From CBDCNH01 sp965219015 (GTDB lineage Bacteria > Pseudomonadota > Alphaproteobacteria > Rhodobacterales > Rhodobacteraceae), in contig CBDCNH010000011.1 of the NCBI GenBank assembly GCA_965219015.1, forward strand, positions 868,001 through 932,000: a stretch of DNA of 64,000 nucleotides. Reading direction: 5' to 3'. The notes beneath the pieces are model-generated. The model was not told where the DNA came from. It ran no database searches and saw nothing but the letters and a program-made list of their open reading frames with translations. A program made the translations under genes and the position numbers. Position 1 is the stretch's first letter. Each line of letters begins with the position of its first letter. Below, piece by piece: positions 17,769-26,900 of the stretch.

Positions 17769-18827
17769 TCAGGCGAATCGGTCTTCGATGAGTCGTGCAG
17801 CGATGGAGGCATAGGCATCCGCCTGCGGTCCCGTACCCGCTGCGACCGGCGTCCCCGCGTCGCCCGCAAGACGCACCTCGATCCCGAGCGGCAGCGCACC
17901 GAGAAAGGGCAGCCCGAGCGCCTGCGCCTCCGCCTCGACGCCGCCATGACCGAAGATCTGCGTCTCGTGCCCGCAGTTCGGACAGATGAACGTCGACATG
18001 TTCTCGATCATGCCGATCACTTTCGTCTTCAGCGTCGCGAACATGCCGAGCGCCTTTTTCGCGTCGAGGAGCGCCACGTCCTGTGGCGTCGAGACGATGA
18101 TGGCGCCGGTCAACTCGGTCTTCTGGCACAGGCTCAGCTGCACGTCGCCGGTGCCGGGCGGCAGGTCGACGATGAGCACGTCGAGCGTGCCCCAGGCGAC
18201 CTGGCCGATGAGTTGCTGCAGCGCGCCCATCAGCATCGGCCCGCGCCAGATCACCGGCTCGTCGTCCTTCAGCATGAGCCCGATCGACATCATCGTGACG
18301 CCATGCGCGACGAGCGGCAGGATCGTCTTGCCGTCGGGCGATGCCGGGCGCGCCGAGACGCCCATCATGCGCGGCTGCGACGGCCCGTGGATGTCGGCGT
18401 CGAGGAGCCCCACGCGGCGTCCTGCGCGCGTCAGCGCGACCGCGAGGTTGGAGGCGACGGTGGATTTGCCGACGCCCCCCTTCCCCGAGGCGATGGCGAT
18501 GACCCGTTCGACGCCGGGGACCCGCTGCGGCGCGGCCTGCGCCGTCGGATGCCGGCCGATCTTCAGCTCCGGCGGCGGCTCGTGAGCCGTCAGCACCGCG
18601 GCGACGGACGTGACCCCTGCCACGCCGCGCACCGCCGTCTCGGCCGCCCGGCGGACGTCCTCGAGCGCTCGCGCGGCGGCGGGCGACGGCGCCTCGATGA
18701 CGAATCGCACGCTGCCATCGGCCGCGATGTCCAGCGCGCGCACCATGTCGCGCGCCACGATCGACACCCCGTCGGGCGCCACGATCGCACTCAGGACTGT
18801 CATGATTGTGTCACGCGCTGGGGTCAT
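17769..18827 (-). CDS. mrp: Iron-sulfur cluster carrier ATPase Mrp/ApbC
   Basis: P-loop NTPase of the MinD/Mrp family that carries and transfers [4Fe-4S] clusters in the cytoplasm. An N-terminal MIP18-like domain (about residues 1-80) precedes the deviant Walker A SGKGGVGKST (114-123). DADIHGPSQPRMMG, DLPPGTGD and the bridging-cluster motif CPNC (FICPNCGHET) are present. 352 residues. It is transcribed toward mraZ but ends at its own terminator. It diverges from the DUF1127 gene. Confidence 0.95.
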   Translation of the reverse strand: MTPARDTIMTVLSAIVAPDGVSIVARDMVRALDIAADGSVRFVIEAPSPAAARALEDVRRAAETAVRGVAGVTSVAAVLTAHEPPPELKIGRHPTAQAAPQRVPGVERVIAIASGKGGVGKSTVASNLAVALTRAGRRVGLLDADIHGPSQPRMMGVSARPASPDGKTILPLVAHGVTMMSIGLMLKDDEPVIWRGPMLMGALQQLIGQVAWGTLDVLIVDLPPGTGDVQLSLCQKTELTGAIIVSTPQDVALLDAKKALGMFATLKTKVIGMIENMSTFICPNCGHETQIFGHGGVEAEAQALGLPFLGALPLGIEVRLAGDAGTPVAAGTGPQADAYASIAARLIEDRFA

Positions 18828-18994
18828 GGCTTTCTCCGCTGCTCATTCGTCGTGCAGACAACATCCCTTTCGGGCATTACACGAGGAACGCAAGCCAACC
18901 ATGCCTGAAGTCTGCACAATGCCCTGTCAGAACGCGCGGAAACGCCCAGCTTACGACATGCGGTTGCTGCATGGCAGCATTGTGGTGGGGACTA

Positions 18995-19022
18995 TTGTGC
19001 AGTTGCAGCATCAACGTATGTT
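18995..19022 (+). promoter_or_regulatory. Candidate promoter of the DUF1127-sRNA operon
   Basis: TTGTGC (18995-19000) and TATGTT (19017-19022) are 16 bases apart, about 48 bases before the DUF1127 ATG. The related operon in Rhodobacter sphaeroides is driven by heat-shock-type sigma factors RpoHI/RpoHII, which recognise a similar TTG box, so stress control is plausible. A small palindrome TGCTGC-ATG-GCAGCA lies upstream at 18965-18979. Confidence 0.4.
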
Positions 19023-19069
19023 TGACCCAACGGCGCACGAGGCGTCGGATGAGCAGACCGAGACAGCGA

Positions 19070-19282
19070 ATGGCAACTCTGAATCAATCTTTCGTCGGAA
19101 CCGGCACGGGCGACCGCGCTCAAGGTTTCTGGGCACAATTCCAGGCAGCGCGCGCGAAGCGCCGTGTCTACCGTCAAACGGTCCGCGAGCTGGTGGGTCT
19201 GACCGACCGCGAGCTTGCAGACCTCGGCATCCATCGCACGTCGATCACGACGATCGCGATCGAGGCTGCGTACGGGAAATAG
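19070..19282 (+). CDS. DUF1127 small protein (CcaF1-like)
   Basis: 70-residue protein whose C-terminal half carries the DUF1127 pattern: YRQTVRELVGLTDRELADLGIHRTSI followed by a short helix. Such small Arg-rich proteins are common in alphaproteobacteria. In Rhodobacter sphaeroides the homologous CcaF1 is an RNA-binding protein whose gene precedes the CcsR sRNAs, and here too the gene is followed at once by CCTCCTCCC-loop hairpins. RNA binding is therefore inferred from family and context. The frame is open further upstream; the ATG at 19070 is chosen by length. Confidence 0.85.
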   Translation: MATLNQSFVGTGTGDRAQGFWAQFQAARAKRRVYRQTVRELVGLTDRELADLGIHRTSITTIAIEAAYGK

Positions 19283-19290
19283 GTTTTCCG

Positions 19291-19617
19291 CACGTCCCGA
19301 TCTCCTCCCCGGGACGCACGGAAATGCGGCGGCACGCTCCTCCTCCCGCGTGCCGCCGCGCATCAACAGGGTAACGGCCGCGGCGTCGTGACGCAAGGCC
19401 GAAGCAGGAAACGAAGAGCCCTACCTCCTCCCGGGGCCGATCGTAACTCGGCGACGATGCCACCTCCTCCCGGCATCGTCGCCGTCCTTTCCCGCCAGGG
19501 CACGGCGGCCGATTTCGGGGCCTTGCCCCTACGACAAACGCGGAGCCTCACCTCCTCCCGGGGCCGAGCGTGACTAGAGCGGCGGTGTCCTCCTCCCAGG
19601 CGCCGCCGCATTTTTTT
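19291..19617 (+). ncRNA. Tandem CcsR/cuckoo-type sRNA array with CCUCCUCCC loops
   Basis: Six hairpins in tandem expose the anti-Shine-Dalgarno motif in the loop. Stems: 19293-19299/19310-19316 (loop variant CTCCTCCC); 19326-19336/19349-19359; 19418-19422/19433-19437; 19450-19461/19472-19483 (12 bp, perfect); 19545-19549/19560-19564; 19579-19587/19601-19609. Five loops carry exact CCTCCTCCC. This is the hallmark of the CcsR1-4 or cuckoo RNA family, which follows DUF1127 genes in Rhodobacterales and is processed from the shared transcript. There is no reading frame of interest. Family call strong; number of mature RNAs unknown. Confidence 0.85.
19579..19617 (+). terminator. Intrinsic terminator ending the sRNA array
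   Basis: The last motif hairpin (9-bp GC stem 19579-19587/19601-19609 including one G-U pair) is followed by A and seven Ts (19611-19617). The terminator loop itself carries CCTCCTCCC, so it doubles as the last regulatory element. It sits just before the converging uvrD stop. Confidence 0.88.
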
Positions 19618-19650
19618 GTGCCCGAGATGAGCCGCTAGACCGGCACCGAG

Positions 19651-22020
19651 CTAGAAGGGCACGTCGTCCGCCGCCTCGGCAGCGACCACGAAGCGCGCCA
19701 CGAGTTTCTTCGGGCCGGCCTTCTCGAAGGCCACGTCGAGCTTGTCGCCCTCGATCCCCTGCACCGCGCCGTAGCCGAACTTCGGATGGAACACCCGGTC
19801 GCCGACGGTGAAGGCCGAAACCGCGTCGAGGTCGATGACCACGTGCGAGGCCTCGCGCGGCTGGCTCACGGGCCGCCGCGCGCCGCGCTCCTGCAGGCGC
19901 TTCCAGCCGGGCGAGTTGTAGACGTCCGCCGAGGCCGCGCGGGTCTCGACCGCGGACGTCCCCGCCATCCCGGCCGCCCCGTAGCCGCCGCCGTAGAGGC
20001 CGGGCGGCGTCAGCACCTCGACATGCTCGGCGGGCAGCTCGTCGATGAAGCGCGACGGCATCGAGGTCTGCCATTGCCCGTAGACGCGGCGGTTCGCGGC
20101 GAACGAGATGGTGCAGAGCGCCTCCGCCCGCGTGATCCCGACGTAGGCGAGCCGCCGCTCCTCCTCGACGCCCTTGAGGCCGCTCTCGTCCATCGCGCGC
20201 TGCGACGGGAAGAGCCCGTCCTCCCAGCCGGGCAGAAACACGGCCGGGAACTCGAGCCCCTTGGCGGCGTGGAGCGTCATGATCGAGATCTTAGCTCCGT
20301 CCTCGCCGCGCTCGTTGTCCATGATGAGCGCGACGTGCTCGAGGAAGCCCTGCAGGTTCTGGAACCCCTCGAGCGCCTTGACGAGCTCCTTGAGGTTGTC
20401 GAGCCGGCCCGGCGCCTCGGGCGTCTTGTCGGCCTGCCACATCGCCGTGTAGCCCGCCTCGTCGAGGATCGTCTCCGCGAGCGCGACGTGGCCATGCTCG
20501 GCGAGCGTCACCGCGTGCCAGCGGTCCACGCCATCGACGAAGCGGCGCAGCTCGATCGCGCCCTTGCCGCCCAGAGCCTTGTCGGCGAGCACGACGCGCG
20601 CCGCGTCGAGGAGCGTGGCGCCGTTGTCGCGCGCGGCGCGCTGGATCGTCTGCATCGCCTTGTCGCCGAGCCCGCGCTTCGGGGTGTTGACGACGCGCTC
20701 GAAGGCAAGGTCGTCGGCTGGGCTGACGGCGAGGCGGAAGTAGGCCATCGCATCGCGGATCTCGAGCCGCTCGTAGAACCGCGGGCCGCCGATGACGCGG
20801 TAGGGGAGCCCGATGGTCAGGAAGCGATCCTCGAAGGCGCGCATCTGGTGCGACGCGCGCACCAGGATCGCCATGCCGTCGAGCGTGAGCGGAGCTTGCC
20901 CGCGTGCGCCACGCGACAGGCTCTCGGCCTCCTCGCCGATCCAGCGCGCTTCCTCGTCGCCGTCCCAGTGGCCGATGAGGCGTACCTTCTCGCCCGCCGC
21001 CACGTTGGTCCAGAGCGTCTTGCCGAGCCGGCCGGCATTGGCCGCGATCAGCCCCGACGCGGCGGCGAGGATGTGCGGCGTCGAGCGGTAGTTCTGTTCG
21101 AGCCGCACCACCTTGGCGCCCTGGAAATCCTTCTCGAAGCGCAGGATGTTGCCGACCTCGGCGCCGCGCCAGCCGTAGATCGACTGGTCGTCGTCGCCGA
21201 CGCAGCAGATGTTGCGGTGCGCCTGCGCGAGCAGCCGGAGCCACAGGTACTGCGCGACGTTGGTGTCCTGGTACTCGTCGACGAGGATGTACCGGAACCA
21301 GCGCTGGTACTGCGCGAGCACGTCGGGATGCGCCTGGAAGATCGTCAGCACGTGCAGGAGGAGGTCGCCGAAGTCCGCCGCGTTGAGCGTCCGGAGCCGC
21401 TCCTGGTAGGCCTCGTAAAGCTCGCTGCCGCGGTTGTTGAACGCCGACGCCTCCGCCGCGGGCACCTTCGAGGGCAGGAGCGCGCGGTTCTTCCAGTTGT
21501 CGATGAGCCCCGCGAGCATCCGCGCCGGCCAGCGCTTCTCGTCGATGTCGGCGGCGGCGATGAGCTGCTTCAGGAGCCGGATCTGGTCGTCGGTGTCGAG
21601 GATGGTGAAGGAGGACTTGAGGCCCACGAGCTCGGCGTGACGGCGCAGGAGCCGCACCGAGACGGCGTGGAACGTGCCGAGCCACGGCATCCCCTCGACC
21701 GCCTGCCCCATCAGCCGGCCCACGCGGTCCTTCATCTCGCGCGCGGCCTTGTTGGTGAAGGTGACGGCGAGGATCTCGTTCTGCCGCGCCCGCCCGGTGA
21801 GCAGGAGATGCGCGATCCGGGCGGTGAGCGCCTTCGTCTTGCCGGTGCCGGCGCCGGCGAGCATCAGGACGGGCCCGTCGAGCGCCTCGACGGCCTCGCG
21901 CTGCGCGGGGTTGAGGTCGTCGAGATAGGCGGCGTGCGGCCCGCCCCGCGCCGCCATCGCGCGCGCCGAGAGCGGCGCCGCAGCGGCGAAAAAGGCCTCG
22001 CTGTCGTCGAACTCGTTCAT
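19651..22020 (-). CDS. uvrD: UvrD/PcrA-type superfamily 1 DNA helicase
   Basis: ATP-dependent 3'-5' helicase of nucleotide-excision and mismatch repair. Motifs in order: QREAVEALDGP (Q motif), AGAGTGKTKALT (Walker A, near residue 60), VTFTNKAAREM, VDEYQDTN, GDDDQSIYGWRGA, LEQNYRST, TLHAAKGLEF and YVGITRA. The C-terminal Tudor-like domain (GDRVFHPKFGYGAV) binds RNA polymerase in relatives. 789 residues from the ATG at 22018-22020; an upstream GTG would add eight residues lacking conservation. Confidence 0.94.
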   Translation of the reverse strand: MNEFDDSEAFFAAAAPLSARAMAARGGPHAAYLDDLNPAQREAVEALDGPVLMLAGAGTGKTKALTARIAHLLLTGRARQNEILAVTFTNKAAREMKDRVGRLMGQAVEGMPWLGTFHAVSVRLLRRHAELVGLKSSFTILDTDDQIRLLKQLIAAADIDEKRWPARMLAGLIDNWKNRALLPSKVPAAEASAFNNRGSELYEAYQERLRTLNAADFGDLLLHVLTIFQAHPDVLAQYQRWFRYILVDEYQDTNVAQYLWLRLLAQAHRNICCVGDDDQSIYGWRGAEVGNILRFEKDFQGAKVVRLEQNYRSTPHILAAASGLIAANAGRLGKTLWTNVAAGEKVRLIGHWDGDEEARWIGEEAESLSRGARGQAPLTLDGMAILVRASHQMRAFEDRFLTIGLPYRVIGGPRFYERLEIRDAMAYFRLAVSPADDLAFERVVNTPKRGLGDKAMQTIQRAARDNGATLLDAARVVLADKALGGKGAIELRRFVDGVDRWHAVTLAEHGHVALAETILDEAGYTAMWQADKTPEAPGRLDNLKELVKALEGFQNLQGFLEHVALIMDNERGEDGAKISIMTLHAAKGLEFPAVFLPGWEDGLFPSQRAMDESGLKGVEEERRLAYVGITRAEALCTISFAANRRVYGQWQTSMPSRFIDELPAEHVEVLTPPGLYGGGYGAAGMAGTSAVETRAASADVYNSPGWKRLQERGARRPVSQPREASHVVIDLDAVSAFTVGDRVFHPKFGYGAVQGIEGDKLDVAFEKAGPKKLVARFVVAAEAADDVPF

Positions 22021-22080
22021 TCCCCCAGCCGTAACGCGGACCACGGGAAAAGGAAAGCCCGCGTTCCCATTCCGTTCCGC

Positions 22081-22566
22081 CTACTCGGCGGTCGCCTCGG
22101 TCGCGATGGCCTCGAACGTGCCGTCGAGCTCGGCGGCAACGGCGGCGAGGTCCGGGCCTGCCTCGTCGATGTAGGGCGCGAACACCGTCGACGGCGTCTT
22201 CCACGCGAGCGTCGCCCTGCCGCCCGCGTCCTCGGTGACGTAGAAGCGGATCGGCGCCTCGATCATCGCGGCGGTCGAGAGCGGCAGGATGCGGACGGCG
22301 AACTTGGGGTTGAACACGCCGATGACCCGGTTGCCGGGGATCGTGACGCCGAGCTGCTTCGCCGCCTCGGTCGGGCTGGCCTCGGTCGCGACGCCCATCA
22401 TGTTGGCCTTGGTCGCAGCCTTCACCGCGTCGATCAGCGCAGGATAGGCGAGTCCGGTGTGGATGACCCGCCAGCCGGGCCGGTCGGCCATCGGGGCCAC
22501 GTCGGGATCGGCCGCATGTGCCGCGATCGGCGCGAGCGCCAGCACGAGACCAGGGAAAAATCGCAT
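22081..22566 (-). CDS. DUF302 domain secreted protein
   Basis: 161 residues with a Sec signal peptide (MRFFPGLVLALAPIAAHA, cleavage about residue 18) followed by one DUF302 domain: GWRVIHTGLAYPALIDAVKAA, GNRVIGVFNPKFAVR and MIEAPIRFYVTED are typical pieces. DUF302 proteins fold like small ligand-binding domains but have no firm function. It lies 60 bases upstream of uvrD on the same strand and could share its transcript; it diverges from the CHRD gene. Confidence 0.8.
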   Translation of the reverse strand: MRFFPGLVLALAPIAAHAADPDVAPMADRPGWRVIHTGLAYPALIDAVKAATKANMMGVATEASPTEAAKQLGVTIPGNRVIGVFNPKFAVRILPLSTAAMIEAPIRFYVTEDAGGRATLAWKTPSTVFAPYIDEAGPDLAAVAAELDGTFEAIATEATAE

Positions 22567-22704
22567 GATCGGACGTCCCTTCGATGGAATACCACAGCAG
22601 GCTAGCGGACTTTCGCGCCGCCGGGTGGTCGGCCGCGCTTGGATGACACGATTGTCAGAGCGCGGCTCCGGGCTAGAACCTGAGGCGCAGAGGGAGGCAC
22701 GACC

Positions 22705-23142
22705 ATGACATTGAGGCTTGCCCTGACGACCGTAACGGCACTTTGCACCGGCGGCGTGGCCACGGCCGAGACGATCAACTGGACCGCGACGCTCGATGCC
22801 ACGCAGGAGGTCGGCGCCAAGAAGATGGAGCCGGGCGCTGCTGGCGAGGCCACGGGCACGCTCGACACCGAGACCGGCGCGCTCGACTGGAACATCGCCT
22901 ACGACGGGCTGTCCGGTCCGGCGCAGGCGATGCACTTCCACGGCCCGGCGGCGAAGGGCGAGAACGCCGGTGTCGTGCAGCCGATCGACACGATCTCCGG
23001 AGCAAAGTCGCCGTCGATCGGGATGGCCACCCTCACCGCCGATCAGGTGAAGCAGGTCGAGGATGGCATGTGGTACATCAACATCCACACGGCTGAGAAC
23101 CCGGACGGGGAGATCCGTGGCCAGGTCATGCCGTCGATGTAG
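22705..23142 (+). CDS. CHRD domain secreted protein
   Basis: 145 residues with a signal peptide (about 1-21, ending TAE) and a single CHRD domain: WTATLDATQEVG at the N-terminus, MHFHGPAAKGENAGVV in the middle and MWYINIHTAENPDGEIRGQV at the end. CHRD domains occur in chordin and in many bacterial exported proteins; the bacterial role is unknown. The two His residues in HFHGP and the one in NIHT are conserved in the family. Converges on an SDR gene with 2 bases between stops. Confidence 0.85.
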   Translation: MTLRLALTTVTALCTGGVATAETINWTATLDATQEVGAKKMEPGAAGEATGTLDTETGALDWNIAYDGLSGPAQAMHFHGPAAKGENAGVVQPIDTISGAKSPSIGMATLTADQVKQVEDGMWYINIHTAENPDGEIRGQVMPSM

Positions 23143-23144
23143 GC

Positions 23145-23891
23145 TCAGCGCAGCGTCAGCCCGCCGTCGACCATGTACTCCGAACCGGTGACGTAGGACG
23201 CCTCGTCGGAGAGGAGGAAGCACGCGACCGCGGCGACCTCGTCGGCGGTGCCCGCGCGCCCGAGGGGGACGACGGAGCGGTTGCGCTCCTCGAAAGCGGC
23301 GCGGGCCTCGTCGTCGAGGCCGAGCACGGCCTGGAAGCCGGTCTCGATCGGGCCGGGGCCGACCGCGTTGACGCGGATGCGCCGCGGCGCGAGGTCCTTG
23401 GCCCAGGCGCGCGCCAGCGCCGTGCAGGCGGCCTTCGTCGCGTTGTAGACCGCCGTGCGCGGGCCGCCGACGTAGGGCGCCACCGACGAGGTGAGGAGCA
23501 CCGCCGCGCCGTCCGCCAGCATCGGCTTCAGCACCGCCATCTGCAGCGCCGGGCCGCGGACGTTGGTGTTCATCATCGCGTCGAACGCCTCGGGCTCGGT
23601 CGCCTCGACGGGCCAGGCCTTGCCGTAGCCCGCGTTGAGGAACGCGCCGTCGAGCGGGCCCATGCCGGCGACCTTCTCGGCGAGCCGGTGGGCTTCCTCG
23701 GGGTCGGCGGCGTCGTTGCGAAGGACGAGGCTCGCGGACGGCAGCGCGCGGCCCGCTTCGTCGAGGTGGTCCTGCGTGGTGCCCGTCACCGCGACCTCGC
23801 CGCCCTCCGCCACGATGCGGAGCGCCGTCGCGAGGCCGATGCCCGACGTGCCGCCGGTGATGAGGATGCGCTTGCCGTCGAACCGGGCCAT
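23145..23891 (-). CDS. SDR-family oxidoreductase
   Basis: 248-residue classical short-chain dehydrogenase/reductase. Cofactor loop TGGTSGIGLA (about residues 12-21), NAGYG, catalytic Ser in LTSSVAP, YNATK (Tyr and Lys of YxxxK) and a C-terminal VTGSEYMVDGG as in FabG-like enzymes. NAD(P)-dependent; substrate not predictable. Start ATG 23889-23891 has AAGGA upstream. Diverges from pyc. Confidence 0.9.
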   Translation of the reverse strand: MARFDGKRILITGGTSGIGLATALRIVAEGGEVAVTGTTQDHLDEAGRALPSASLVLRNDAADPEEAHRLAEKVAGMGPLDGAFLNAGYGKAWPVEATEPEAFDAMMNTNVRGPALQMAVLKPMLADGAAVLLTSSVAPYVGGPRTAVYNATKAACTALARAWAKDLAPRRIRVNAVGPGPIETGFQAVLGLDDEARAAFEERNRSVVPLGRAGTADEVAAVACFLLSDEASYVTGSEYMVDGGLTLR

Positions 23892-23994
23892 GTCTCGTCC
23901 TTTTTCTTGCCATGCCGCAGGGCGGCGGGATCGCTGTTTACCGGGCCGCGCGAAGGCCCTACGCTTTGCTGCACCTGCACAGAACGGGCCCGGC

Positions 23995-26900
23995 ATGACA
24001 GAGTTCCGCAAGATCCTCATCGCCAACCGCGGCGAGATCGCGATCCGGGTGATGCGGGCCGCCAACGAGATGGGCAAACGCACCGTCGCGGTCTACGCCG
24101 AGGAGGACAAGCTCTCCCTGCACCGCTTCAAGGCCGACGAAGCCTACCGGATCGGCGCGGGGCTGGGGCCGGTCGCGGCCTATCTCGCGATCCCAGAGAT
24201 CATCCGCGTGGCGAAGATGGCGGGCGCCGACGCGGTGCATCCGGGCTACGGGCTTCTCAGCGAGAACCCCGATTTCGTCGAGGCGGTGGCGGCGGCGGGG
24301 CTCACGTTCATCGGGCCGGAGGCGTCCACGATGCGCGCGCTCGGCGACAAGGCCAGCGCGCGGCGCGTGGCGATGGCGGCGGGCGTGCCGGTGATCCCGG
24401 CGACGGACGTGCTCGGCGACGACATGGAGGCCGCCCGCGAGGCCGCCGACGCGATCGGCTATCCGCTGATGCTGAAGGCGTCCTGGGGCGGCGGCGGGCG
24501 TGGGATGCGGCCGATCCTTGCCCGCGGGGAGGTCGAGGCCAAGGTCCGCGAGGGCCGCCGCGAGGCGGAGGCCGCGTTCGGCAACGGCGAGGGCTACCTC
24601 GAGAAGATGATCGAGCGCGCGCGCCACGTCGAGGTGCAGATCCTCGGCGACGCGCACGGCGCGCTCTACCACCTCTACGAGCGCGACTGCACCGTGCAGC
24701 GCCGCAACCAGAAGGTCGTCGAGCGCGCCCCCGCCCCCTACCTCTCGGAGGCGCAGCGCGCCGAGGTCTGCGGGCTCGGGCTGAAGATCGGACAGGCGGT
24801 CGGCTACCGCAACGCGGGCACCGTCGAGTTCCTGATGGACATGGACGACGGCCGCTTCTACTTCATCGAGGTCAACCCCCGCATCCAGGTCGAGCACACC
24901 GTCACCGAGGAAGTGACCGGCATCGACATCGTGCGCGCGCAAATCCTCGTGGCGGAGGGCAAGTCGCTCGCCGAAGCGACCGGCGCGGCGCGGCAGGAGG
25001 AGGTGACGCTCTCGGGCCACGCGGTGCAGTGCCGCGTGACCACCGAAGACCCGCAGAACAACTTCATCCCCGACTACGGGCGCATCAACACCTACCGCTC
25101 GGCGACCGGCATGGGCATCCGGCTCGACGGCGGCACCGCGTACTCCGGGTCGGTCGTGACGCGCTACTACGACAGCCTGCTCGTGAAGGTCACGGCCTGG
25201 GCGCAGACGCCCGAGGCGGCCATCGCGCGCATGGACCGGGCGCTCCGGGAGTTCCGCATCCGCGGCATCGCGACCAACATCGCCTTCGTCGAGAACCTGC
25301 TCAAGCACCCGACGTTCCTCGACGACACCTACACCACGCGCTTCATCGACCAGACGCCGGAGCTCTTCACCTTCACCCGGCGCCGCGACCGGGCGACGAA
25401 GATCCTGACCTACATCGCCGACGTCACCGTCAACGGCCACCCCGAGACCGCCGGGCGCCCGCGCCCGCCCGAGGGGCTGCCCGCCGCCATCCCGCCGGCG
25501 TTCGGTACGAGCGCAGCACCCGGCACGCGCAATCTCCTCGAAGCCGAGGGGCCGCAGGCGGTCGCCGACTGGCTCGCCGCGCAGCAGCAACTCCTCGTCA
25601 CCGACACGACGATGCGCGACGGCCACCAGAGCCTCCTCGCGACGCGGATGCGCTCGATCGACATGATCCGCGCGACGCCCGCCTATGCCGCGACGCTCGG
25701 AGGGCTCTTCAGCGTCGAATGCTGGGGCGGGGCCACCTTCGACGTGGCCTACCGCTTCCTGCAGGAATGTCCCTGGCAGCGCCTGCGCGACATCCGCGAG
25801 CGGCTGCCGAACGTGATGACGCAGATGCTGCTGCGCGGCGCCAACGCGGTCGGCTACACGAACTATCCCGACAACGTGGTGCGCGCCTTCGTGGCGCAGG
25901 CGGCCACGACGGGGATCGACCTCTTCCGGGTGTTCGACAGCCTGAACTGGATGCCGAACATGCGCGTCGCGATGGACGCGGTGCGCGACGCGGGCAAGGT
26001 CTGCGAGGGCTCTGTCTGCTACACCGGCGACATCCTCGACCCCGACCGCGCCAAGTACGACCTGCGCTACTACGTTCGCATGGGGCACGAGCTGCGCGAC
26101 GCGGGCGCGCACATCCTCGGGCTGAAGGACATGGCGGGGCTCTTGAAGCCCGCCGCCGCGCGCGTGCTCGTCACCGCGCTGAAGGAGGAGGTCGGCCTGC
26201 CGATCCATTTCCACACGCACGACACGTCGGGCATCGCAGGCGCCACGGTGCTCGCCGCCGCGGAGGCGGGGGTGGACGCGGTCGACGCCGCGATGGATGC
26301 CTTCTCGGGCGGCACTTCGCAGCCCTGCTTGGGGTCCATCGTCGCCGCCCTCGCGCATACCGACCGCGACACCGGCCTCTCGCTCCCCGCGATCCGCGCG
26401 ATGTCGGGCTATTGGGAAGACGTGCGGCGCGGCTACGCCGCCTTCGAGTCCGGGCTCCCTGCCCCGGCGTCCGAGGTCTACCTCCACGAGATGCCCGGCG
26501 GGCAGTTCACCAACCTCAAGGCGCAGGCGCGCTCGATGGGGCTCGAGGCGCGCTGGGACGAGATCGCGCAGACCTACGCCGACGTGAACGCGATGTTCGG
26601 CGACATCGTGAAGGTCACGCCGTCGTCAAAGGTGGTGGGCGACATGGCGCTGATGATGGTGAGCCAGGGGCTCGACCGGGCGAAGGTCGAAGACCCGGAG
26701 GTCGATGTGGCGTTCCCGGAGTCCGTCGTCGAGATGCTCGGCGGCGCGCTCGGGCAGCCGCCGGGAGGCTTTCCGCCCGGCATCGTCGCGAAGGCGCTGA
26801 AGGGTGCCGAGCCCGACACCGGACGCCCCGGCGCGCGTCTCCCCGCGGTCGATTTCGACGCGGCGCGCGCCGAGGCCACGGCCGCCATCGAGGCGGTCGG

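Noticed and set aside
19618..19650. Small frames within the sRNA array as short proteins
   Set aside because: Their sequence follows from repeated CCTCCTCCC hairpins and GC bias; no start with a ribosome-binding site.
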